Origin: Mumia quercus
GTDB taxonomy: Bacteria; Actinomycetota; Actinomycetes; Propionibacteriales; Nocardioidaceae
Direction of reading: 5' to 3'
DNA: 64,000 nt
Assembly: GCF_025506335.1 (NCBI RefSeq)
Contig: NZ_JANZYO010000004.1
Coordinates: 496,001-560,000, forward strand
The notes under the pieces were generated by a model that did not search any database, was not told where the DNA came from, and worked only from the letters and a program-made list of their open reading frames with translations. Positions 1 through 7,373 of this stretch are shown here, piece by piece. The first letter of the stretch is position 1. Every line of letters begins with the position of its first letter. The translations under genes and the position numbers were made by a program.

Positions 1-2
1 CG

Positions 3-371
3 ACGGCCCCGCGCCCGAAGACGTGGGAGCCCGGCTACATGCCGCCCCTCGAGGACTTCGCGGCGGCCGTGGTCGAGCGCCTCGAGGAGGACATCGCTCC
101 GCTCCTCGCCGACTTCTCCGGTGTGGAGGTGCGCACGTGCGCCGTCCACGGCAAGCCTGCGCCGCGCCTCATCGAGGCCTCCGAGAAGGCGTCGACCGTG
201 GTGGTGGGTCGTCGCGGTCTCGGCGGGTTCAAGGGCCTGGTGCTCGGCTCGGTCAGCGAGCAGGTCGTCCGGCACGCGAAGGCGACCGTCATCGTGGTCA
301 ACCCCGAGGGTGAGGACGAGACCCCGGACGCCCGCAACGTCTTGGACTCGAGCCTGTCCGACGACGCCTGA
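3..371 (+). CDS. Universal stress protein, C-terminal part (5' truncated by window)
   Basis: This is the C-terminal half of a UspA-fold protein. The frame is open to the window edge; an ATG occurs at 39, but coding sequence continues upstream of it, so the true start lies outside. Residues GRRGLGGFKGLVLGS fit the Usp nucleotide-binding pattern G-x2-G-x9-G-S, so ATP binding is likely. It ends with an acidic tail (GEDETPD and following). The next gene starts 2 nt after the stop, suggesting co-transcription. Usp proteins act in the cytosol in stress or dormancy responses; the specific role here is unknown. Confidence 0.85.
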   Translation, partial: TAPRPKTWEPGYMPPLEDFAAAVVERLEEDIAPLLADFSGVEVRTCAVHGKPAPRLIEASEKASTVVVGRRGLGGFKGLVLGSVSEQVVRHAKATVIVVNPEGEDETPDARNVLDSSLSDDA

Positions 372-373
372 GC

Positions 374-667
374 ATGTGGGTCGGCACGATCGAGTTCGAC
401 CTGCTCCTCGGTGACGTCCACACCCTGAAGGAGAAGCGCGCCTTCGTACGCCCGCTGGTCGCCGACCTGCGGCGTACGTTCGACGTCGCGGTCGCCGAGA
501 CCGGGGAGCAGGACCTCTACCGGCGCGCTGCCGTCGGCGTGGCGGTCGTCGCCGGCGACAACGGTCACGTCATCGACGTGCTGGACCGCGTGGAGCAGTT
601 CGTGGCGGCGCGGCCCGAGGTCGACCTGCTGGCGGCGCACCGCGCGTTCTTCAACACCGACGACTGA
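374..667 (+). CDS. DUF503 (YlxP-like) protein
   Basis: A 97-residue protein of the DUF503 family, recognised from its MWVGTIEFDLLLGDVHTLKEK opening region, a central RRTFDVAVAETGEQDLYRRA-like stretch and the VxVVAGDNGHV strand. Length is normal for the family, which has a small ferredoxin-like alpha/beta fold and no firmly known activity; homologues often sit near translation or ribosome-assembly genes. Here it follows the universal stress gene by 2 nt and is probably co-transcribed with it. No RBS is obvious in the short gap, so translation may be coupled. Confidence 0.8.
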   Translation: MWVGTIEFDLLLGDVHTLKEKRAFVRPLVADLRRTFDVAVAETGEQDLYRRAAVGVAVVAGDNGHVIDVLDRVEQFVAARPEVDLLAAHRAFFNTDD

Positions 668-748
668 CGCCGCGGGCCCTTGCGGACGCGGCGGCCTGCG
701 GCGTACCGTCCTAAATACTCACTTTGTTGACTATGCAGGAGGGTCGCG

Positions 749-1184
749 ATGGCGAACGCCGCCGAAGGGTTCCGGGCTGGCGGTCGAGGCGCGTGACGTC
801 GACGCCTTCGACGCCGTGCTCGCGAGCGACGTCACGTTCCACAGCCCGGTGAAGTTCTCGCCGTTCCAGGGTCGCGACGTGGTCAAGCAGGTGCTCTCGC
901 TCGTGATGGTCGTCTTCGAGGACTTCCGGTACGTGGGCGAGCTCGACGGTGCTGGGTCGCGTGCCGACGAGGGCGACGACGTGCCGGCCGAGATCCTCGT
1001 CTTCCGTGCGACGGTCGACGGCAAGGCGGTGCACGGCATCGACATGCTTCACCTCGGCGAGGACGGTCTCGTGGACGAGCTCACCGTCATGCTCCGCCCT
1101 CTCTCGGCGGTCGAGGCGATGCGCGACGCGATGAACCGCAAGATGGTCGAGGCCGGACTCGCGCCCGCCTCCATCCTGGTCTGA
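749..1184 (+). CDS. SnoaL-like (NTF2-fold) protein, apparently frameshifted near the 5' end
   Basis: The ATG at 749 has a good RBS (AGGAGG, 738-743) and begins MANAAEGFRAGG, but that frame stops at 794-796. The conserved NTF2-like sequence (AVEARDVDAFDAVLASDV, then FHSPVKFSPFQGRD) is in the +1 frame and has only a GTG at 816 as a start, which would cut off the first helix. Dropping one G from the GG at 779-780 joins the two parts as FRAAVEARDVDAF. The simplest reading is a one-base insertion (mutation or sequencing error) in an intact polyketide-cyclase/ketosteroid-isomerase-like gene of about 145 codons. Its substrate is unknown. Confidence 0.7.
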
Positions 1185-1240
1185 GGGCGGTCTAGCCTGC
1201 GGGTCGCGTCTCGCGCCGCAGGCCCCACCGCAGCGTGCTG

Positions 1241-1266
1241 GCCCCACCGGACGTTTCCGGTGGGGC
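1241..1266. terminator. Convergent terminator hairpin
   Basis: A perfect 11-bp stem (GCCCCACCGGA / TCCGGTGGGGC) with a CGTT loop lies between the convergent SnoaL-like and WhiB genes. It lacks a clear T tract but is well placed to end both transcripts. Confidence 0.6.
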
Positions 1267-1306
1267 GTGCACTTTCCAGTGGGCCCAACGGAAAGCGCAG
1301 CGGCGG

Positions 1307-1618
1307 TCACGCCACGCACGGCTCGGGTTCGCAGTCCTCGCAGTCCTCGCGGGGTGCGACCTTGCGCACCCGGGGGCGTCCGCGTCCACGCTTCGCGGCG
1401 ACGGGGGTGCCCTTCACGAACACCTCGCCACCCCACACGCCCCACGGCTCACGGCGCTCGATCGCCGCCGTGAGGCACAGGTCGCGGATCGGGCACTCCA
1501 GGCACAGCGCCTTCGCTTGCTCGATCTCGTCGGTGTGCTCCGCGAACCACAGGTCGGGCCCGAGCACGCGGCACGGCACGTCAGGAGTGTCGAGCGCGAC
1601 CCTCGCCACGGCGGTCAT
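1307..1618 (-). CDS. whiB7: WhiB7-like Fe-S transcription factor with AT-hook and Cys-rich tail
   Basis: A 103-residue WhiB-family protein. Four cluster cysteines are C16, C39, C42 and C48 (C-x22-C-x2-C-x5-C), followed by the family turn EPWGVWGGE (57-65) and an AT-hook KRGRGRPR (76-83). The AT-hook is the mark of WhiB7, the redox-responsive activator of intrinsic antibiotic resistance that partners SigA. Unusually, it ends in DCEDCEPEPC, three more cysteines outside the core. Its ATG overlaps the stop of the transketolase C-subunit (ATGA), so it is translationally coupled. I see no room for the long upstream leader usual for whiB7. The WhiB7 subtype is inferred from the AT-hook. Confidence 0.85.
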   Translation of the reverse strand: MTAVARVALDTPDVPCRVLGPDLWFAEHTDEIEQAKALCLECPIRDLCLTAAIERREPWGVWGGEVFVKGTPVAAKRGRGRPRVRKVAPREDCEDCEPEPCVA

Positions 1619-2517
1619 CCGATCAGCTCCTTGGCTCGTGCGCGGATCCCCATGGCGTCAAGCCCGTGGGCTGCCGCGTGGTCCTTGGGCGAGCCGTAGC
1701 GCCGCAGTTCGACGTCGCGCGGCACGCCCACGTACGCGACGCGGCTGGCGCGGTCGGAGAGCGCGGCGGCCACGGCGGCCGCGCTCGTCCCCTCGAGGTA
1801 CGGCTCCACGACGGCGAGGACGGGGGCCGGGCCGGCGAGGGTCCGCAGGCCGGCGGTGTCGAGCGGGTGCGGGGTCGACGTGTACGCCACGCGTACGGGC
1901 AGGTCACGCGTCGCTTCGAGGACGGTGTCGAGCAGCGGGCCGACCGCGAGGACCAGCGGGCGTACGTGCGCGCCGCCACGGACGAGGTGCAGCAGGCCGT
2001 CCGCAGGGTGTGCGCGGGTGTTCTGCAGGGCCGACATCCGGATGTAGACGCGGTCGTCGGTGCCGGCCGCCCGGCGGAGCATGCGCGTGAGCTCGTCCGC
2101 GTGGCCGGGGACGTGCACCGTCCAGCCCGGCAGCGCCGAGACGAGCGCGACGTCCGCGGGCGCCTGGTGCGTACGGCCGGCAGTGCTGGCGTCGTACGAC
2201 GCGCCGGTGCTGACGAGGACGGCGCCGACGTCCTGGTGCCCGAGGTCGAGCTTGATCTGCTCGTACGCGCGCTCCACGAGGAACGGGGCGTAGGTGTGGA
2301 CGATCGGCCGGAGGCCGGTGAGGGCGAGTCCGCCGGCGACGCCGACCATGGCCTGTTCGCGGATCCCGACGTCGATGACGCGCTCCGGGTGGCGTGCGGA
2401 CACGTCGCCGAGGCTTCCGGAGCCGATCACGGCCAGGACCAGCGCCGTACGGGGCTCGGCGTCGAGCAGCGGCCCGACGTCGGCGTAGAAGCGCTCGCGC
2501 ATCGTCTGGCGAGTCAT
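1615..2517 (-). CDS. Transketolase, C-terminal subunit
   Basis: A 300-residue pyrimidine-binding plus C-terminal transketolase section. The VGIREQAMVGVAGGLA motif carries the Glu that activates thiamine diphosphate, and HTYAPFLVERAYEQIKLD follows as in split transketolases. It should pair with the upstream N-subunit to make a full enzyme moving two-carbon ketol units in the pentose phosphate pathway, or a related DXS-like enzyme. The start overlaps the N-subunit stop by 4 nt, and its own stop overlaps the whiB start, giving a tight three-gene operon. Transketolase supply of NADPH precursors would fit the oxidative-stress control suggested by the SoxR box. Confidence 0.9.
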   Translation of the reverse strand: MTRQTMRERFYADVGPLLDAEPRTALVLAVIGSGSLGDVSARHPERVIDVGIREQAMVGVAGGLALTGLRPIVHTYAPFLVERAYEQIKLDLGHQDVGAVLVSTGASYDASTAGRTHQAPADVALVSALPGWTVHVPGHADELTRMLRRAAGTDDRVYIRMSALQNTRAHPADGLLHLVRGGAHVRPLVLAVGPLLDTVLEATRDLPVRVAYTSTPHPLDTAGLRTLAGPAPVLAVVEPYLEGTSAAAVAAALSDRASRVAYVGVPRDVELRRYGSPKDHAAAHGLDAMGIRARAKELIG

Positions 2518-3260
2518 GCAGCGGTTCCCTTCGCGGTCGCGGTGGTGGTGTGTCCCAGGTCTGACTGGTGCGGGCGGCCGAACTCGTCGGTCGTGTGCGC
2601 GACGACGACCGAGGGCCGGTCGGGGTCGCTGCGGCGCAGGGCGGTACGCAGCGCCGCGTGGTCGTGCCCGTCGACGTCCGCGGTGGCCCAGCCCTCGACG
2701 GCGAAGCGGGCGGCGATCCCACCGGGCCAGCCGAGGTTGTCCGAGCGGTTGTCCACGACGACGCAGGTGAGGTTCGCCAGTCCGAACCGCCCGGCGACGG
2801 CGATCGCCTCGGCGTTGCTGCCCTCGTCGAGCTCGGCGTCGCCGACGAGGACGACGACGCGCGCGGGGTTGTCCTGGAGGCGCAGCCCGAGCGCGTTCCC
2901 GACGGCGAGGGGCAGGCCGTGGCCGAGCGACCCGCTGCCGATCTCGATGCCCGGCACGAGGGTGCGGTCGGGGTGGTGGCCGAGGCGCGAGTCCCACGCC
3001 GCGACGTCGTCGAGCCACGCGGCGGGGAAGAATCCCTTGGCCGCCAGCACGGCGTACGTGGAGGCCGGGCCGTGTCCCTTGGAGAGCAGGAAGCGGTCGC
3101 GGGCGGGGTCGTCGACACGGTCGGGGGCGACGTCGAGCACTCGGTCGTACAGCACCCAGACGACGTCGAGCGTCGAGTGGGAGCTGGGGTCGTGCTTCTC
3201 GTCACCGGTGACGCGAGACAGCAGGTCGAGAACGGGTGGAGGGACGGTCGTCGTGGCCAT
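2514..3260 (-). CDS. Transketolase, N-terminal (ThDP-binding) subunit
   Basis: A 248-residue N-terminal transketolase section. It contains LSKGHGPAS (substrate and cofactor His region) and the ThDP/Mg motif GDAELDEGSNAEA, ending in VVVDN. An upstream in-frame ATG exists at 3281, but MATTTVPPP at 3260 is preferred: it falls 7 nt after a -10-like element, which predicts a leaderless mRNA beginning at the ATG. It is the first gene of the transketolase-whiB operon and is divergent from soxR. The split into two genes is common in bacteria. Confidence 0.9.
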   Translation of the reverse strand: MATTTVPPPVLDLLSRVTGDEKHDPSSHSTLDVVWVLYDRVLDVAPDRVDDPARDRFLLSKGHGPASTYAVLAAKGFFPAAWLDDVAAWDSRLGHHPDRTLVPGIEIGSGSLGHGLPLAVGNALGLRLQDNPARVVVLVGDAELDEGSNAEAIAVAGRFGLANLTCVVVDNRSDNLGWPGGIAARFAVEGWATADVDGHDHAALRTALRRSDPDRPSVVVAHTTDEFGRPHQSDLGHTTTATAKGTAA

Positions 3261-3266
3261 GCCGGT

Positions 3267-3297
3267 ATCGTGCAAGTTCAAGTTGACTTGAGATCAA
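3267..3297 (-). promoter_or_regulatory. SoxR box inside an overlong promoter of the transketolase-whiB operon
   Basis: The palindrome TCAAGTTGACTTGA (3278-3291) matches the core of the known SoxR box (CCTCAAGTTAACTTGAGG). On the minus strand it sits between TTGATC (-35, 3297-3292) and CACGAT (-10, 3272-3267) with a 19-bp spacer, the stretched geometry of MerR-family activated promoters. Counting 7 nt on from the -10 lands on the A of the ATG at 3260. The palindrome and spacing are seen; activation by SoxR is inferred. Confidence 0.75.
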
Positions 3298-3325
3298 GTG
3301 TCGAACCGCACGTCCAGGAGGCACG

Positions 3326-3793
3326 GTGACGCCCGAGACCCACCTGACGATCGGCGAGCTCGCGGAGCGTAGCGGGGTGGCCGCCTCGGGGCTGCGCTAC
3401 TACGAGTCGCTCGGGCTCATCACGTCCGAGCGCACCGCTGGCAACCAGCGCCGCTACCTCCGCAGCACGCTGCGCCGCGTGGCGTTCGTCCGGACGGCGT
3501 CGCGCATCGGGCTCACGCTCGACGAGATCCGGGAGGCGCTCGCCACGCTCCCGGACGGGCGTACGCCGACGAAGAAGGACTGGAGCCGGCTCTCGCGCGC
3601 GTGGCGTCCGCGCCTGGACGCCCGGATCGCCGAGCTCGAACGCCTGCGCGACGAGCTCGACTCGTGCATCGGCTGCGGGTGCCTCTCGCTCCAGCGGTGC
3701 GGGCTCTACAACCCCGGCGACCGGGCGTCGCGGCTCGGGCCGGGGCCGCGCTTCCTCGAGGGCGACACCCCGGCCGACGCCGCGCAGGCGTGA
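3326..3793 (+). CDS. soxR: SoxR, redox-sensing MerR-family activator
   Basis: A 155-residue MerR-family regulator with a GTG start and RBS (AGGAGG). The N-terminal winged HTH (ELAERSGVAASGLRYYESLG, residues 11-30) is followed by a dimer helix and the SoxR [2Fe-2S] signature C114-x2-C117-x-C119-x5-C125 (CIGCGCLSLQRC). SoxR proteins respond to redox-cycling compounds or superoxide by oxidising this cluster. In actinobacteria they often control small local regulons. The box in the divergent promoter suggests it activates the transketolase-whiB operon and perhaps itself. Confidence 0.93.
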   Translation: MTPETHLTIGELAERSGVAASGLRYYESLGLITSERTAGNQRRYLRSTLRRVAFVRTASRIGLTLDEIREALATLPDGRTPTKKDWSRLSRAWRPRLDARIAELERLRDELDSCIGCGCLSLQRCGLYNPGDRASRLGPGPRFLEGDTPADAAQA

Positions 3794-3812
3794 CCCGTAC
3801 GCCGGGCCGCGG

Positions 3813-5003
3813 CTACGCGAACGGCATGCCTGCGTAGTTCTCCGCGAGGCCCGTCGCGCCGGCCTCCGACGAGGTCACCCAGCGCAGCTGCGACAGCTGG
3901 AGCTGCTCGTCGAACGGGTCGCCGCTGCGGTGCAGCATCGTCGTCATCCACCACGAGAAGTGCGTGCACCGCCAGACCCGCCGCAGCGCGGTCTGCGAGT
4001 ACGCGTCGGCGAGGCGTGCGTCCTTCTTGCGGACGAGGTCGGTGAGCGCCGGTGCGAGCAGCGCCACGTCGGCGATCGCGAGGTTGAGGCCCTTCGCGCC
4101 CGTCGGCGGGACGATGTGGGCGGCGTCGCCGGCGAGGAACAGCCTGCCGTGCTGCATCGGCGCGTGCACGTACGAGCGCATCGGCAGCACGCTCTTGTCC
4201 GTGACCGGGCCGGGCGTGAGCGTCCAGCCGTCCTGACCGTGGCCGAGACGCGTCGCCAGCTCGTCCCAGATCTGGTCGTCGGACCACGAGGCCGGGTCGG
4301 TGCCGGGCTCGACCTGGAGGTAGAGACGGCTCACGGACTCCGAGCGCATCGAGTGCAGCGCGAACCCGTTCGGGTGCCACGCGTAGATCAGCTCGTCGGT
4401 CGACGGCGCGACGTCGGCGAGGATGCCGAACCACGCGTACGGGTAGGTCTTCTCCCAGGTGCTTCCGCCCGGGATCGCACCGCGGCTCGGGCCGAAGGAG
4501 CCGTCGCACCCGGCGACCGCGACGGCCTCGACGCGGCGCGGTGCGCCCTCGGCGTCGGTGAAGGTGACGTACGGGCGGTCGGTGTCGACGTCGTGCAGCG
4601 CGGTATCGGAGATCGAGTAGAAGAACTGCTGGTCGTCGGCGTCGCGGGCGGCGACGAGGTCCGCGGTCACCTCCGTCTGGCCGTACACCCACACGCTGCG
4701 GCCGATCAGGTCCACGAAGTCGAGGTGGTGGCGCTCGTGCGGGAACTGCAGGTAGATCCCGCGGTGCTGGTCGCCCTCGCGCGCCAGCCGCTCTCCGAGC
4801 CCGGCCTCGGTCAGCAGGTCGACGCTGCTCTGCTCGAGGATCCCCGCGCGGATGCGCGCGGCGACGTAGTCGCGGGTGCGCGTCTCCAGCACCACCGACT
4901 CGACGCCCTGCGCGGCCAGCAGGTGGGAGAGGAGGAGGCCGGCGGGTCCGGCGCCGATGATGGCGACCTCGGTACGGAGGGTGTCGGTGCTCATGGCGTT
5001 CAT
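3813..5003 (-). CDS. pobA: 4-hydroxybenzoate 3-monooxygenase
   Basis: An FAD- and NAD(P)H-dependent aromatic hydroxylase of about 396 residues that makes protocatechuate from 4-hydroxybenzoate. The N-terminal Rossmann motif is IIGAGPAGLLLSHLL, the DG-type region includes VAGCDGSFGPSR, and the second FAD motif is GDAAHIVPPTGAKGLNLA. Overall order and length match PobA. The start may be ATG 5003 or ATG 4994 (MSTDTLRTEV); neither has a strong RBS. Its promoter carries a palindrome that recurs in front of pcaH, linking it to the protocatechuate operon. It ends 20 nt from the convergent soxR. Confidence 0.93.
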   Translation of the reverse strand: MNAMSTDTLRTEVAIIGAGPAGLLLSHLLAAQGVESVVLETRTRDYVAARIRAGILEQSSVDLLTEAGLGERLAREGDQHRGIYLQFPHERHHLDFVDLIGRSVWVYGQTEVTADLVAARDADDQQFFYSISDTALHDVDTDRPYVTFTDAEGAPRRVEAVAVAGCDGSFGPSRGAIPGGSTWEKTYPYAWFGILADVAPSTDELIYAWHPNGFALHSMRSESVSRLYLQVEPGTDPASWSDDQIWDELATRLGHGQDGWTLTPGPVTDKSVLPMRSYVHAPMQHGRLFLAGDAAHIVPPTGAKGLNLAIADVALLAPALTDLVRKKDARLADAYSQTALRRVWRCTHFSWWMTTMLHRSGDPFDEQLQLSQLRWVTSSEAGATGLAENYAGMPFA

Positions 5004-5039
5004 TGGACCGTGTCCGGCGCCACACGGCGAACTCACCCC

Positions 5040-5054
5040 TTCCGCTGGGCGGAA
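5040..5054. promoter_or_regulatory. Putative IclR operator upstream of pobA
   Basis: TTCCGCTGGGCGGAA is a 15-bp palindrome (TTCCGC / GCGGAA arms) lying 37 nt upstream of the pobA start. An almost identical site (TTCCGCTCAGCGAAA) lies in the iclR-pcaH intergenic region, so both promoters are probably bound by the IclR protein encoded between them. Inferred from the repeat and its placement. Confidence 0.6.
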
Positions 5055-5082
5055 CCCCCGCCCCCGCGCCCGCCCGCCCGCG

Positions 5083-5198
5083 GTTTGCCACGCCAGCGTG
5101 GGAGCCCGCGCGGGGTTTGCCACGCCAGCGTGGGAAACCGTGGTTGGCGCGGCAAGCACGCCGCGCCAACAGGAACTTGCCACGCTGGCGTGGCAAAC
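5083..5198. repeat. A-B-A palindromic repeat element, copy 1
   Basis: Between pobA and the downstream iclR gene lie one extra A palindrome (from 5083) and a complete A-B-A unit (5115-5198). A is a palindrome with arms GTTTGCCACG / CGTGGNAAAC around CCAG. B (5143-5170) has arms GTTGGCGCGG / CCGCGCCAAC with an 8-nt loop. The same A-B-A unit recurs twice at 43449-43679, so this is a dispersed REP/MITE-like family and not a local terminator. Confidence 0.8.
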
Positions 5199-5208
5199 CC
5201 CAAGCGGG

Positions 5209-5952
5209 TCAGAGCTGGCGGCTGATGCCCTGGGCGGCGACCTCGAGGGCGGTGACGAGGCGGGAGCGGTCGCGCTTGAGGTTCGCGACGACGATGCCGA
5301 TCGCTGCCACGACCTCGTCGCCCCGGCGTACGGGGACCGCGACCGAGCACGCGCCGAGCGTCATCTCCTCGTACGTGGTGGCGTACCCGTCGCGCCGGAT
5401 CCGGGCGAGCTGCTCGTCGAGCAGGCCGGGCCGGGTCACCGTGTAGCGGGTCACGCGGGTGAGCGAGCCGAGGACGCGCGCCCGTACGGCGTCCGGCGCG
5501 TGCGCGAGCAGCACCTTGCCGACGCCGGTGGCGTGCATCGGCAGGGTCGAGCCGATGGAGCTGACGACGGGCACCGACGTACGACCGCGCATCCGCTCCA
5601 GGTAGAGCACCTCGTCCCCGTCGCGCACCGCGAGGTGCACGGTCGCCCGCGTGGCGGCGTACACGTCGTGCAGGAACGGCTCCGCGACCTGCCGCAGTCC
5701 CGTCTCGACAGGAGCGAGCAGCCCGACGTCCCAGATCATCCGACCCACCACGTACCGGCCGTCGCCACGCTTGGTCAGCGCGCCGGCGGCCACCAGCTCG
5801 CCGACGAGGCGGTGCGCCGTCGGCAGCGGCAGCCCGGCCCGCCGCGCGAGGTCCGTGAGCGTGAGCGCGCGGTGCTCCGCGTCGAACGCGGCGAGCAGCG
5901 CGAGCACCCGCGACGCGACCGTCGTCCCGGGCGCCGACGTGTTCCCGGCCAT
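5209..5952 (-). CDS. IclR-family regulator (probable PcaR/PobR-type)
   Basis: A 247-residue IclR protein: N-terminal winged HTH (RVLALLAAFDAEHRALTLTD, then RRAGLPLPTAHRLV) and a C-terminal effector-binding domain with the family MHATGVGKVLLAH motif. The ATG at 5952 is preferred over the upstream GTG because of the RBS GGAAGGAG. It lies between pobA and pcaHGBL and is divergent from pcaH. Matching palindromes at both promoters suggest it controls both with protocatechuate or 4-hydroxybenzoate as signal. Effector and sign of control cannot be read from sequence. Confidence 0.88.
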   Translation of the reverse strand: MAGNTSAPGTTVASRVLALLAAFDAEHRALTLTDLARRAGLPLPTAHRLVGELVAAGALTKRGDGRYVVGRMIWDVGLLAPVETGLRQVAEPFLHDVYAATRATVHLAVRDGDEVLYLERMRGRTSVPVVSSIGSTLPMHATGVGKVLLAHAPDAVRARVLGSLTRVTRYTVTRPGLLDEQLARIRRDGYATTYEEMTLGACSVAVPVRRGDEVVAAIGIVVANLKRDRSRLVTALEVAAQGISRQL

Positions 5953-5961
5953 GCCCACTCC

Positions 5962-5976
5962 TTCCGCTCAGCGAAA
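5962..5976. promoter_or_regulatory. Putative IclR operator in the iclR-pcaH intergenic region
   Basis: TTCCGCTCAGCGAAA is a near-perfect palindrome 10 nt upstream of the iclR ATG and 45 nt upstream of pcaH. It matches the pobA site at 13 of 15 positions. The placement suits autoregulation plus control of pcaHGBL. Confidence 0.6.
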
Positions 5977-6020
5977 TCCTAGTCTCGCCCCGCGTGACCG
6001 CGATCACCTAGCGTGCACGC

Positions 6021-6815
6021 ATGACCACTCCCGCCCCGAGCCCAGGCGGTCCACTCGCCAGCCAGGCCGACATCTCCGCGGAGATCGCCGGCATCGAGCA
6101 GGCATACCAGCGGGCAGGCACCGAGGAGACGCAGCCGCGGCTCGACTACCCGCCGTACCGCAGCAGCATCCTCCGCCACCCCACGAAGGACCTGCACCAC
6201 GCCGACCCGGAGACCATCGAGCGCTGGGCCCCGTGCTTCGGCCACCGCGACGTCGACCCGCTCGAGGCCGACCTCACGATCCAGCACGGCGGCGAGCCGA
6301 TCGGGGAGCGGATGGTCATCACGGGTCGTGTCCTCGACGGCGACGGACGCCCCGTACGCCATCAGCTCGTCGAGATCTGGCAGGCCAACGCGGGCGGCCG
6401 CTACGTCCACAAGCGCGACCAGCACCCGGCGCCGCTCGACCCGAACTTCACGGGGGTCGGACGGTGCCTCACCGACGCCAACGGGACGTACCGGTTCCAG
6501 ACGATCAAGCCAGGCCCGTACCCGTGGAAGAACCACCACAACGCCTGGCGGCCGGCGCACATCCACTTCTCGTTGTTCGGGACGGACTTCACGCAGCGCA
6601 TGGTCACGCAGATGTACTTCCCCGGCGACCCGCTGTTCGCCCTCGACCCGATCTACCAGTCGATCACCGACGCGAAAGCGCGTGAGCGGCTCGTCGCGAC
6701 GTACGACCACGACCTCACCAGCCACGAGTGGGCGACCGGCTACCGCTGGGACATCGTGCTGACCGGCAGCCAGCGCACGTACATGGAGCCGGACGAAGAC
6801 GAGGCGGACGCATGA
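6021..6815 (+). CDS. pcaH: Protocatechuate 3,4-dioxygenase, beta subunit
   Basis: A 264-residue intradiol ring-cleavage dioxygenase subunit that carries the Fe(III) site. Candidate ligands are Y128 (GGRYVHK), Y167 (PGPYPWK), H180 and H182 (AHIHFS); their spacing (39, 13, 2) equals that of the Pseudomonas enzyme (Y108, Y147, H160, H162). With PcaG it opens protocatechuate to 3-carboxy-cis,cis-muconate. It is the first gene of pcaHGBL and overlaps pcaG by 4 nt (ATGA). Confidence 0.96.
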   Translation: MTTPAPSPGGPLASQADISAEIAGIEQAYQRAGTEETQPRLDYPPYRSSILRHPTKDLHHADPETIERWAPCFGHRDVDPLEADLTIQHGGEPIGERMVITGRVLDGDGRPVRHQLVEIWQANAGGRYVHKRDQHPAPLDPNFTGVGRCLTDANGTYRFQTIKPGPYPWKNHHNAWRPAHIHFSLFGTDFTQRMVTQMYFPGDPLFALDPIYQSITDAKARERLVATYDHDLTSHEWATGYRWDIVLTGSQRTYMEPDEDEADA

Positions 6816-7369
6816 GCACGCTGACCCCGACCCCAGGCCAGACCGTCGGCCCGTTCTTCCACTACGCCCTCCCGTACGACGGGGACCGTGACCTCGTGCC
6901 GCCGGGCACGGTGGGCGCGGTCCGCCTGCACGGCACGGTGTACGACGGGGCCGGCGACCCGATCCCGGACGCGCTGGTCGAGATCTGGCAGGCGGCCCCC
7001 GACGGCTCCGTCGTCCAGGAGCCGGGCTCGCTGCGGCGAGACGGGTGGACGTTCACCGGCTTCGGGCGGGCCTCGACGTCGCGGGACGGGACGTACTCCT
7101 TCTCCACGCTGACGCCTGGTCCGACCGAGGAGGGGGCGGCGGCCTTCTTCGCGGTGACGGTGTTCGCCCGGGGACTGCTCAACCGCCTGTTCACCCGCGC
7201 ATACCTGCCCGACGACACCGACGCCCTGGCCGCGGACCCGCTGCTCGCGTCCCTGCCGGAGGAGCGCCGCGAGACGCTCGTGGCCACGCGGGACGCCCAG
7301 GGCCTGCGCTTCGACATCCGTCTCCAGGGCGAGGGGGAGACCGTCTTCCTGCGTTTTCCGGGACACTGA
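6812..7369 (+). CDS. pcaG: Protocatechuate 3,4-dioxygenase, alpha subunit
   Basis: A 185-residue alpha subunit beginning MSTLTPTPGQTVGPFFHYAL, the usual PcaG start. It shares the intradiol dioxygenase beta-sandwich (VEIWQAAPDGS, FTGFGRASTSRDGTYSF) but lacks the iron ligands, as expected. It shapes the active site of the PcaGH oligomer. The ATG overlaps the pcaH stop and pcaB begins 4 nt after its stop, so translation is likely coupled. Confidence 0.95.
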   Translation: MSTLTPTPGQTVGPFFHYALPYDGDRDLVPPGTVGAVRLHGTVYDGAGDPIPDALVEIWQAAPDGSVVQEPGSLRRDGWTFTGFGRASTSRDGTYSFSTLTPGPTEEGAAAFFAVTVFARGLLNRLFTRAYLPDDTDALAADPLLASLPEERRETLVATRDAQGLRFDIRLQGEGETVFLRFPGH

Positions 7370-7373
7370 CCTT

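Noticed and set aside
1666-3291. 541-codon plus-strand ORF
   Set aside because: Antisense to both transketolase subunits, which show intact ThDP motifs.
5003-5446. Short ORFs encoding LPRQRGKPW-like peptides around 5.1 kb and 43.5 kb
   Set aside because: They are chance translations of the palindromic A-B-A repeats, not conserved proteins.
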